Source: Armatimonadetes bacterium UBA5352
GTDB lineage: Bacteria > Armatimonadota > Zipacnadia > Zipacnadales > UBA5352
Reading direction: 5' to 3'
NCBI GenBank assembly: GCA_002411015.1
Contig: DHPY01000029.1
Coordinates: 3,449-21,940, forward strand
Length of the DNA: 18,492 nucleotides
The notes under the pieces were generated by a model. The model was not told where the DNA came from and did no database searches. It was given only the letters and a program-made list of their open reading frames with translations. The translations under genes were made by a program, and so were the position numbers. Of the stretch, positions 1 through 6,516 are shown in pieces; the stretch's first letter is position 1; every line of letters starts with the position of its first letter.

Positions 1-5
1 ACGGC

Positions 6-26
6 GCACGGGCGGGACGCCCGTGC
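6..26. repeat. Intergenic palindrome, GC-rich member
   Basis: Perfect 8-bp inverted repeat GCACGGGC / GCCCGTGC around a 5-base loop, 30 bases beyond the CPBP gene's stop. Read on the minus strand the centre is GTCCC, which aligns with the TCC centres of the palindromes near 16913, 18383 and 18419. It could act as a terminator for the CPBP gene, but no T-run follows. Confidence 0.6.
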
Positions 27-56
27 CACGAGTGGGGCGAACGGAGAGATCCGCCC

Positions 57-764
57 TCACCGCCACCACAGCACGGCCACGATCATCACCGCGCTGCTCA
101 GCCAGTGCAGCACCCACGGGCCGAGGAATGACTTCGTGCGCCACGCCCACCACCCCAGCGCGACGCCCGCGATGATCGCCGACCACGTCTCCGTCTCCGG
201 CTTGCCGAAGTGCATCATCACGAAGGGCAGCGTCTGCAGCACGATCGCGGCCGTGCCGAAACGCTCGCCGAGGACCTGCAGCAGGAAGCCGCGGAAGAAG
301 AACTCCCAGGCAAAGAAGTAGAGCGCCCAGCCCGCCATGAAGATGATGAACAGCGGCAGATTCTCGTAGGCCCAGCCGTACTGGCCGTAGTAGAACTGGA
401 AGCCCTGCATGCGCGAGGCGATGAGGATCGCGGGGATCACGAGGCCGCCGAAGAACGCGCCATACTTCAGTTGCAGGCGCCAGTCCCCGCCGCGCAGGCC
501 GAGGTCACGGAGGTTGCGCTTGAGCACGTACTTCGCGAGGATCCACGGCACGATGAAGAGGCAGATGAAGTTCAGCCCGAACCAGTTGAGGCGCGCCATC
601 TGTGCCCAGACCGGCAGGAAGCGGATATCCGGCCCGTGGTAGTAGACGGTGACCAGCATTGCCGCTGCGGCAACCAGCACGATGGTGATCGGGTCGCGCA
701 GGGTCGCGATGATACCGCGCTCGTCGGCTGCAGGTGATTGGGTCTCTTCGGGAGGCGTCTCCAT
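57..764 (-). CDS. CPBP-family intramembrane protease-like protein
   Basis: A 235-residue multi-pass membrane protein of the CPBP (CAAX protease and bacteriocin-processing, Abi) family, whose members are membrane-embedded proteases that process prenylated proteins or peptides, or are implicated in bacteriocin immunity. Visible motifs are WEFFFRG (153-159), FVMMH (181-185) and LHWLSS (219-224), matching family motifs 1 to 3. Motif 1 is usually EExxxR. Here the first Glu is Trp, leaving E154 and R158, so the active site is altered or belongs to a variant subgroup. Hydrophobic segments lie near 25-42, 60-80, 102-117, 136-152, 172-184, 195-207 and 217-233. The ATG at 764 begins the family-like sequence; no strong Shine-Dalgarno is seen. 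The same frame is open further upstream, but that part is low-complexity intergenic repeat. The substrate is unknown. Confidence 0.82.
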   Translation of the reverse strand: METPPEETQSPAADERGIIATLRDPITIVLVAAAAMLVTVYYHGPDIRFLPVWAQMARLNWFGLNFICLFIVPWILAKYVLKRNLRDLGLRGGDWRLQLKYGAFFGGLVIPAILIASRMQGFQFYYGQYGWAYENLPLFIIFMAGWALYFFAWEFFFRGFLLQVLGERFGTAAIVLQTLPFVMMHFGKPETETWSAIIAGVALGWWAWRTKSFLGPWVLHWLSSAVMIVAVLWWR

Positions 765-806
765 GGGAACTGCTAATGCGCCACCGGCACGCGCAATTCC
801 TCCCGC

Positions 807-880
807 CGAACGACGACGGCATAACAGGATCGGGCTGCGCCCGGCAGGATTTGCGACCACGACACAGGATACGGCGATTG
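807..880 (+). repeat. Dispersed hairpin repeat, copy A
   Basis: Starts with CGAACGACG, then AACAGGAT, a 5-bp stem CGGGC-TGC-GCCCG (831-843), CAGGAT and ACACAGGATACG. The same order of blocks occurs twice at 15468-15673, with a different stem (GGCGC-TGC-GCGCC) around the same loop. It lies between the CPBP gene and the helicase promoter. Confidence 0.7.
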
Positions 881-913
881 AGGGGGCGAGACACGTTGCA
901 GCTCGCGCCGTTG

Positions 914-956
914 CCGTTCGCCGTCCCCCAATTCCCAATTCCCAGTTCCCGCCGTT
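914..956 (-). repeat. G-tract repeat upstream of helicase promoter
   Basis: On the minus strand four G-tracts (GGG, GGG, GGG, GGGGG; 925-950) are separated by 4-base AT-rich spacers (AACT, AATT, AATT), flanked by ACGGCG and GACGGCG. This fits the classical G-quadruplex pattern. A close relative lies at 17003-17048 in the opposite orientation. The element ends 18 bases before the helicase -35 box. Confidence 0.65.
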
Positions 957-968
957 GTCGTTCCTCGC

Positions 969-997
969 TTGACTTCCGAACACTCGTTCGATATACT
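969..997 (+). promoter_or_regulatory. Sigma-70-type promoter of the helicase gene
   Basis: TTGACT (969-974), a 17-base spacer, then TATACT (992-997): each box has one mismatch to consensus. The start of transcription would be near 1004, giving a leader of about 30 bases before the ATG at 1036. This argues against the upstream in-frame ATG at 1003 being the start. Confidence 0.8.
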
Positions 998-1035
998 GAC
1001 GCTTGCCGCCGGCAATCTGCAAAGGGTGCTCTGTC

Positions 1036-3666
1036 ATGTTCATGAGGTCTCTTGAGGCATACGGCCTGCCTTCGGTTGTGCTTGACGCGTGGGAGCGGAC
1101 GTGCGGGGAGACGCTGCTGCCGGTCCAGGAGCGCGCGGTGAGGGCCGGGGTCCTCTCCGGGCACAGCCTGCTCGTCTCCGCGCCAACCAGCTCGGGGAAG
1201 ACCTTCGTCGGTGAGATGGCGGGCCTGCACGCCGCGCTGTCGGGCCGCAAGGTCGTCTACCTGGTGCCCACGAAGGCGCTCGCTGAGGCGAAGTATCGGC
1301 GCTTTCGCGCGCGCTACGAGGCGCTGGGGCTGCGCGTGGCGATCGCCACGCGCGACCGCCGCCACCAGCACGAGCAGGTGGCGCGCGGGGAGTTCGATCT
1401 GCTGGTCGCGGTGCCGGAGAAGATGCGGGCGCTGCTGAGTGAGCGTGCGGCGATGGCCGGGATGATCGGCGCGGTGGTCGCCGATGAACTGCAGGTTCTG
1501 GGCGACCCCGAGCGCGGGCCGTGCCTGGAGCTTCTGCTGGGCGACCTGATCGCGGAGAGCCCGGGGCTGCAGGTGATCGGCCTGTCGGCGGTGCTCGGGG
1601 AGGCTGAGCGGCTGGCGGAGTGGCTGGGCGCGGAGCTTGTGCGGGAGGAGCGGCGCCCGGTGGAGCTGCGCCGGGGCGTGCTCGATGGCGCGGACTACCA
1701 CTTCCGCCAGCACAATGACGGCGTCGAGGGCCTCGAGCGCTGGGAGGAGCTTGCGGAGGGGCCGGTTGACGCCGGCGAGCGCATGGCGCAGGTCGCGGCG
1801 TGGCTGGCGGAGCGCGATGGCGCCACGCTCGTCTTCGTGCGCGACCGGCGCACCGCGGTGCAGATGGCTCAGGCGATCACGCAGGCTTCGTCTCTGCCCC
1901 CGGGCGAGCGAACCGCCGCGCGGCTTGTGGCGCTCGAGGGGACGCGCGCGACGCAGGCGCTGCGGGAGCTTGCCGGAGCGGGCGTGGCCTTTCACACCGC
2001 CGACCTGCGTTTCGACGAGCGCGAGGTGATCGAGGCCGGCTTCGGCTGCGGCGATCTCAGCGTGCTCGTCTGCACCTCGACCCTCGCGATGGGCGTCAAT
2101 CTCCCCGCGCGCAACGTGGTCATCGATGTCCGCCGTTGGTGCACCGCAGGCGCGGAAGACAGGCCCACACTCGGCGCCATCAGCCGGGCAGAGTTTGAGA
2201 ACATGGCGGGCCGGGCCGGACGCCTCGGCTGCCTCGGGAGCACGGCCGAGATCGGGCGCGCGGTGCTGATCGCCGACGGCGAGGTTCAGCGGCAGGTGCT
2301 GCTCGCCACCTACCTCGACGGCACTCTGCCCGCGCTTCGCGCGCAGCTTGGCGCGCAGGCGCCACTGCAACGCATCTCGCTCCTGTCGGGCTCGGCGGGC
2401 GCGGTGCGGGCGGGAGGCCTCGCCGAGGCATGGCGACGCTCCCTCTCGGCGCGCGAGGCGGCCCTCCCGCCGGACGTGCTCCCGACCGAGCTGCGAGAGG
2501 CGCTGGACGTGGCGGCCGCGCACGAGCTGGTGGAGGAGAGCGTGGGCGAGTGGCGGCCGACCGCGATGGGGGCGCTCTGCGGCACAAGCGGGCTGACGGT
2601 CCGGAGCTTCCTCGCCCTGCTGCGCGCTGCACGGACGGCCGAAGGCGTCGCTCCGGCGGAGCTTGAGGCGCTGCTGGCGGCCGCGCTGACCGACGAGGCC
2701 CAGGCGATCCCGCTGCCCCCGCCCGGTTGGGGGGCGGCGCTGGCGGATGAGTTCGCCGATGCGGCCGCGCCGTGCGATGATCAGTGGGAGCTTGAGCGGC
2801 TGCTGGAGGCCGCGGGGAAGGTCGCGGCCGGCTCCGCTCCAGCACAGCGGCGCGAGCGTGCGGCGCGCGTAGTGCTCGCGATGCGGCACTGGCTCGGGCC
2901 GGCGGACACTACCGAGGTGGAAGGGCGCACCCGCATCCCCGCCGGTCGGCTGGCGCTGCTCGCTGAGACCGTGGGCTGGGCGGTGCAGGTGCTGGCGCGG
3001 ATCGGGCGCGAGCTGAACTGGCCGCGGGAGCAGTGGCATGGGTTGATGCGCCTCGGTGAGAGCGTGGCGGCGGGGGTCCCTGAGGAGGGCCTCGCGCTGC
3101 ACGAAGTGCATGTGCCGGGCCTGGGGCGCGGGCACATCCGCGCGCTTCTGCACGAGGGCCTCGGCACGCGCGCCGCCATCGCCCACGCGGAGCCGAAGGC
3201 GCTTGAGCGACTGCTCGGGCCGACGCTGGCCGCGCGAGCGCTGGCGATCGCCTGCGGAGTGCCGATCGCGCCGGAGTTGGACCGCCGCTTGGAGCCGCTT
3301 CGGGGCGCGGTTGCTTCGCCGCGCGCGCTGGAGCCGCAGACCGCGCCCACGCAGGGGCTGGTGATCGAGGCCGATCGCCCCGACCGGGTCCTGCTCGACG
3401 GCACGCCGATCGAGCTGCGCCCGGCGGAATTCCGCCTGCTGCGCGTGCTCGCGGATCACCCGCGGGCCTGCGTGGACTACGAGGCGATCTACGAGGGCAT
3501 GTGGGGCGACGAGGCCTTCGTCGAGCCCGCGCAGATCTACTCGCATCGCTCGCGCCTCGCCGGGAGACTCGCCGAGGCGGTGCCCGGGGCCGCTGAGCTG
3601 GTGCGCACGATCCCCAAGCGCGGCATCATGCTGGACCTCCCGCCGGAGCAGGTGCGCGTCCGGTAG
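1036..3666 (+). CDS. Ski2/Hel308-like helicase with C-terminal OmpR/PhoB-type winged helix
   Basis: An 876-residue superfamily 2 helicase. Visible motifs: LLPVQ (27-31), Walker A APTSSGKT (49-56), VPTKAL near 77, Walker B VVADELQ (147-153), SAV in place of SAT (184-186), LVFVRDRR (265-272), motif V ending GVNLPAR near 359 and motif VI NMAGRAGR (389-396). The following helical region and a helix-hairpin-helix-like stretch (VPGLGRGHI, about 693-701) recall Hel308. Residues about 774-869 look like a Trans_reg_C winged helix: ELRPAEFRLLRVLADHP, then MWGDEAFV, IYSHRSRL and RTIPKRG in family order. Hel308/Ski2 enzymes unwind forked DNA or RNA; the added domain suggests sequence- or structure-directed DNA binding (inference). 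The ATG at 1036 is chosen because AAGGGTG lies 7 bases upstream and a near-consensus promoter starts transcription near 1004. It is monocistronic and convergent with the minus-strand cluster. A repair, defence or regulatory role cannot be told from sequence. Confidence 0.88.
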   Translation: MFMRSLEAYGLPSVVLDAWERTCGETLLPVQERAVRAGVLSGHSLLVSAPTSSGKTFVGEMAGLHAALSGRKVVYLVPTKALAEAKYRRFRARYEALGLRVAIATRDRRHQHEQVARGEFDLLVAVPEKMRALLSERAAMAGMIGAVVADELQVLGDPERGPCLELLLGDLIAESPGLQVIGLSAVLGEAERLAEWLGAELVREERRPVELRRGVLDGADYHFRQHNDGVEGLERWEELAEGPVDAGERMAQVAAWLAERDGATLVFVRDRRTAVQMAQAITQASSLPPGERTAARLVALEGTRATQALRELAGAGVAFHTADLRFDEREVIEAGFGCGDLSVLVCTSTLAMGVNLPARNVVIDVRRWCTAGAEDRPTLGAISRAEFENMAGRAGRLGCLGSTAEIGRAVLIADGEVQRQVLLATYLDGTLPALRAQLGAQAPLQRISLLSGSAGAVRAGGLAEAWRRSLSAREAALPPDVLPTELREALDVAAAHELVEESVGEWRPTAMGALCGTSGLTVRSFLALLRAARTAEGVAPAELEALLAAALTDEAQAIPLPPPGWGAALADEFADAAAPCDDQWELERLLEAAGKVAAGSAPAQRRERAARVVLAMRHWLGPADTTEVEGRTRIPAGRLALLAETVGWAVQVLARIGRELNWPREQWHGLMRLGESVAAGVPEEGLALHEVHVPGLGRGHIRALLHEGLGTRAAIAHAEPKALERLLGPTLAARALAIACGVPIAPELDRRLEPLRGAVASPRALEPQTAPTQGLVIEADRPDRVLLDGTPIELRPAEFRLLRVLADHPRACVDYEAIYEGMWGDEAFVEPAQIYSHRSRLAGRLAEAVPGAAELVRTIPKRGIMLDLPPEQVRVR

Positions 3667-3676
3667 CGCGCCGGAC
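3658..3676 (+). terminator. Weak hairpin over helicase stop codon
   Basis: GTCCGG / CCGGAC, 6-bp arms with a 7-base loop containing the TAG stop. No T-run follows. It is the only dyad noted in the short gap between the convergent genes, so it is a weak candidate terminator. Confidence 0.25.
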
Positions 3677-3726
3677 CCCTCCGAGCGGCCCTTGCAGGAA
3701 GCTGTCACGGAGCGCGGTGAGGGGAC

Positions 3727-4080
3727 TCATTGCAGCACGCCCTCACTGCGTATCCGCTGCAGCGCGCCGGCCTTGATGCGGCTCACCTGCGCCTCGGAGA
3801 GGCCAAGCTTCACTGCGATCTCCCGCTGCGACAGCCCCCGCGCCAGCCCGCGCACCACCGTCCGCTGGCGGCGCGTCAGTGCCGCGTTGACGACCATCGC
3901 CGCCAGCCGCCCCTCGACCTCACCGCCGTGATCGGGCGCGAGGTCAGCTCCCGGCGCGTCCCTTCGCGCGAGGATGTCCATCCAGCGCTCGGTGTAGCAG
4001 GGGTACTCCGGGGAGCGCTGCGCGTGCTCCGCGAGCAGCGTGTCCGCCTGGCGCTCAAGTCCGTCGCGGTCCTCGGTCAT
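3727..4080 (-). CDS. Small sigma-region-4-like HTH protein
   Basis: A 117-residue protein. The C-terminal half resembles sigma-70 region 4 or a LuxR-type helix-turn-helix: LTRRQRTVVRGLARGLSQRE (68-87) followed by IAVKLGLSEAQVSRIKAGAL (88-107). There is no region 2, so it should not be a complete sigma factor; a DNA-binding regulator or anti-sigma partner is more likely (inference). The N-terminal half, with PEYPCYTERWMDIL near 24-37, is not recognised. The ATG at 4080 has a GGGAGG-type Shine-Dalgarno about 9 bases upstream. A GTG at 4119 would add 13 residues but would place the inverted repeat inside the coding region. It is the last gene of the minus-strand run, 114 bases after the YkgJ-like gene, and its start lies within a perfect dyad, suggesting autoregulation. 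Confidence 0.7.
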   Translation of the reverse strand: MTEDRDGLERQADTLLAEHAQRSPEYPCYTERWMDILARRDAPGADLAPDHGGEVEGRLAAMVVNAALTRRQRTVVRGLARGLSQREIAVKLGLSEAQVSRIKAGALQRIRSEGVLQ

Positions 4081-4123
4081 CGTGCCTGCCCTCCCGCCGT
4101 CTGCATGACTGGCAGGCACGATG
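4078..4123 (-). promoter_or_regulatory. 13-bp inverted repeat enclosing the regulator's start codon
   Basis: CATCGTGCCTGCC (4078-4090) and GGCAGGCACGATG (4111-4123) are perfect inverted copies with a 20-base spacer. In the minus-strand transcript the distal arm ends with the AUG start codon and includes the end of the Shine-Dalgarno. It could be a translation-blocking hairpin or a two-site DNA operator (half-sites 33 bp apart, about three helical turns). Confidence 0.65.
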
Positions 4124-4194
4124 GTAACGCGGAGGACGGCTGGAAATCCTTCGCGGAGGCTTGCAGGCGGCTGGAGGAATCCGTGCAGCGGCGC

Positions 4195-5304
4195 TCAGGC
4201 GTCGATGGCGAAGATGTCGAGGACCCCGAGCGGCTGGGCCATCATCTGATCGTCCCAGAGGGGGTGCGAGGCAGGGGTTGTCTTCAGCTCCGTGGCCGCC
4301 ATCACATAGCTCGGGTGGTCGTCGCGCAGGCGGATGCGATCGAGGGCAAGCGCCATCTCGTAGAGGGTGTTGCCGTCGAGTGACGGGAAGACCTCGAGCA
4401 GCCCGGTACCGGGCGGGATGGCGTTGAGTTCCGCCTCGACCTCGGCGGCGGAGCGGAGGCCGCCGCGCTCGATGCGCCGGACGCGCACGGTCTCGCCGCA
4501 CTGCCCCATCCGCCGGGCGATCCGATCGATCATCTCCTCAGAGGCCCCGAGGACTATCTTGGGCTCAACGTACTCCGGCCCGAGGTTGCGCTCAAGTTCC
4601 ATCATGCTGATGATGCGCTCGATCGTGACCGGCGTCACGTTCGCCAGCACGAAGTCGTCGAAGCCGAGGGACTTGCGCAACTCCTCAAGCAGGTTCGGCA
4701 CACCGGTGCAGAAGAAGTTGGCGCACTTCGCGGGCTTCGCGTGATCGCAGATGCAGCCTGAGGCATCGAGGTAGAACAGGCAGGGGGGCGGCGCGATGCG
4801 CCTGCCGTGGAAGCGGAAGCTCGCGCGGCTGCCGGAGAGGGTGACAAGGGCGCCGAGGCCACCGGAGAAGCGCGACAGGGCATTGAGCGCGTTGGAGCGC
4901 ACCGCCGGAAATCTGACGATCCGCAGCATCTCCTCCTGCGAGATCGGGAAGTCGCTGCGAAGCCAGTGGACGAACTCACCCCACTCCTCGACGCTGTGCC
5001 GCAGCTCCGCAAGATCCTCCGGTCGGCCGGTGCCGACTGAGGCGCCGAGCAACTCCGTCACCTCACGCAGCACGAGCAGGTCGGCCTCGAGCTCGTCCGC
5101 GACCTCGCGCAGCCCCTCCCGAACGTGGCGCTCGAACTCCTCGTCGAGCATCATCTCCCGCACCAGCCGCCGCAGATCCTGCGTGCCCATCATCGTCATC
5201 TGCTTGCAGCACTTGCTCTCACACGCGCCGCAGACGCGCAGAACGATCGCATCCCTGCGCTGGCGCGCATCGCGGACCTTTGAGACGAGCTCGTGACCTG
5301 TCAT
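4195..5304 (-). CDS. Cysteine-rich YkgJ-like metal-binding protein
   Basis: A 369-residue protein with two cysteine clusters: CGACESKCC (C25, C28, C32, C33), and C175 with GCICDHAKPAKCANFFC (C184, C186, C194, C199). The pair resembles the YkgJ/CxxCxxCC family, annotated as putative zinc- or iron-chelating, in which an N-terminal CxxC..CC is followed by a C..L...GC.....P..C...C block. YkgJ proteins are usually shorter; here about 140 residues, largely helical, separate the clusters and a 170-residue C-terminal part is unrecognised. The ATG at 5304 is preferred because GGGAGG lies 4 bases upstream. A GTG at 5325 overlaps the previous stop codon (GTGA) and would add 7 residues. It follows the enolase-superfamily gene by 17 bases and is probably co-transcribed. 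A cytoplasmic iron-sulfur or metal role is inferred. Confidence 0.6.
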   Translation of the reverse strand: MTGHELVSKVRDARQRRDAIVLRVCGACESKCCKQMTMMGTQDLRRLVREMMLDEEFERHVREGLREVADELEADLLVLREVTELLGASVGTGRPEDLAELRHSVEEWGEFVHWLRSDFPISQEEMLRIVRFPAVRSNALNALSRFSGGLGALVTLSGSRASFRFHGRRIAPPPCLFYLDASGCICDHAKPAKCANFFCTGVPNLLEELRKSLGFDDFVLANVTPVTIERIISMMELERNLGPEYVEPKIVLGASEEMIDRIARRMGQCGETVRVRRIERGGLRSAAEVEAELNAIPPGTGLLEVFPSLDGNTLYEMALALDRIRLRDDHPSYVMAATELKTTPASHPLWDDQMMAQPLGVLDIFAIDA

Positions 5305-5321
5305 TGAGCCTCCCGATGGAC

Positions 5322-6416
5322 TCACGCGACTGAGTGCCTGGTGACGGACTCCTCGTTGATCGAGATCCCCAGCCCCGGCCCGTCGGGCGGCGCGATGAAG
5401 CCATCCTCAAGCCGGACCGGATCCTCCAGCAGCCCCGCGTCCTCGCGATCCAGTTCGGTGATGACGCAGTTGCGGAGCGTGACCGCAGCGTGCGTCGAGG
5501 CGACGGCCGCGAGCTGCGAGCCGCAGTTGTGCGGACTGACCTGCACCCCGGACCAGCGGGCAAGCTCGGCGATCTTTAGCAGCCCGGTGATCCCGCCGCA
5601 GAGCCGCACGTCCGGCGTGGCGATGTCCAGCGCTCCCCGATCGATGGCCTGCAGCAATGCCCCGGGCGACCTGAGATGCTGCCCGCCGGCAATCGGCGTG
5701 TTGAGCGCGTGCCGCAAAGCGACGTAGTCCGCCCACTCGCCGGGCGACAGCGGCTCCTCATACCAGAATGCCTCGACGCGGTCGGCGACCGCACCGAACG
5801 CCAGTGCCTCGTCGCGGCTTTGATAGCTCTGAGCGGCGTCCACCAGCAGAGGAACCTGCGGCCCGATCTCCGCGCGCACCGCCTCCAGGGCTGCCGTGTC
5901 CTGCTCGATAGAGGAGCCGCCGACCGTGACCTTCACCGAGTGAAAGCCGGCAGCGATGATCTCCCGCGCCTCACGCGCCGCAGCCTCGGGCTCAGCCGAC
6001 CGGCAGGTGCCGTAGGCATCCATGCGAGCCATGCGGCGCCCGCCAAGCAGTTGCCAGATGGGCAGCCCGAGGGCTTGCCCGGCGGCGTCCCAGAGCGCGA
6101 TGTCCAGTGCGGAGAGGGCGGCAGCGCCACCCTCGAGCGGCTCTTTGAGGCCGGAGAGGCGGTCCACCATGCGCTCCCACAGGGTGCCACGGTCGAGCGG
6201 GTCGGCGTCGAGGATGATCGGAGTCAGGAGCGCGAGCGCATCGTCGAGGGTCTCCGAAGCGCATTGGCCCTCGCCCCACGCGCATCTGCCGTCGCCGCAG
6301 GTCAGGCGAACGAGGGTGGTGGCGAGGCTGCCGGCGGGCGCGCCGGAGCCTGTCGCTGGAAGCTGCCGTTCGAGGGGGAGCTGGAGATGGATCGGTTCGA
6401 CCGCCACGATCGTCAT
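5322..6416 (-). CDS. Mandelate racemase/muconate lactonizing enzyme family protein
   Basis: A 364-residue enolase-superfamily enzyme: N-terminal capping domain and a C-terminal barrel that abstracts a proton next to a carboxylate with Mg2+ bound. Landmarks are ALSALDIALWDAAGQALG (100-117), K162 in SVKVTV, D193 in LLVDAAQ, YEEP (219-222), PIAGGQ (241-246), PDVRLCGG (268-275), SPH (294-296) and E321. The usual KxK is KxT here (T164), and the third metal ligand, normally Glu in a GGE-like context, is Gln246. Glucarate dehydratases also carry an amide at this position, so activity is possible but the reaction cannot be named. The ATG at 6416 starts the conserved domain; the frame is open to 6530 but that extension shows no family similarity. 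It lies 100 bases after the MerR/BldC-like gene and 17 before the YkgJ-like gene. Confidence 0.85.
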   Translation of the reverse strand: MTIVAVEPIHLQLPLERQLPATGSGAPAGSLATTLVRLTCGDGRCAWGEGQCASETLDDALALLTPIILDADPLDRGTLWERMVDRLSGLKEPLEGGAAALSALDIALWDAAGQALGLPIWQLLGGRRMARMDAYGTCRSAEPEAAAREAREIIAAGFHSVKVTVGGSSIEQDTAALEAVRAEIGPQVPLLVDAAQSYQSRDEALAFGAVADRVEAFWYEEPLSPGEWADYVALRHALNTPIAGGQHLRSPGALLQAIDRGALDIATPDVRLCGGITGLLKIAELARWSGVQVSPHNCGSQLAAVASTHAAVTLRNCVITELDREDAGLLEDPVRLEDGFIAPPDGPGLGISINEESVTRHSVA

Positions 6417-6516
6417 GGCGTGGTCATCCCGTCGGGCGCGGACTTCCCGCGCTGCCGGGTACTGCAGCACGATGGTGCATCCGCAAGACGCGCATGCCGG
6501 GGAGGTGCGGACTGCA

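Noticed and set aside
765..1250. Upstream extension of the CPBP reading frame
   Set aside because: It would translate the dispersed repeats, the helicase promoter and the start of the helicase gene, and has no similarity to the family.
505..3708. A 1067-codon open frame on the minus strand opposite the helicase gene
   Set aside because: It is Arg/His/Pro-rich with no recognisable domain, lies antisense to a gene with full helicase motifs, and runs into the CPBP gene in another frame. This is the usual shadow frame of high-GC DNA.
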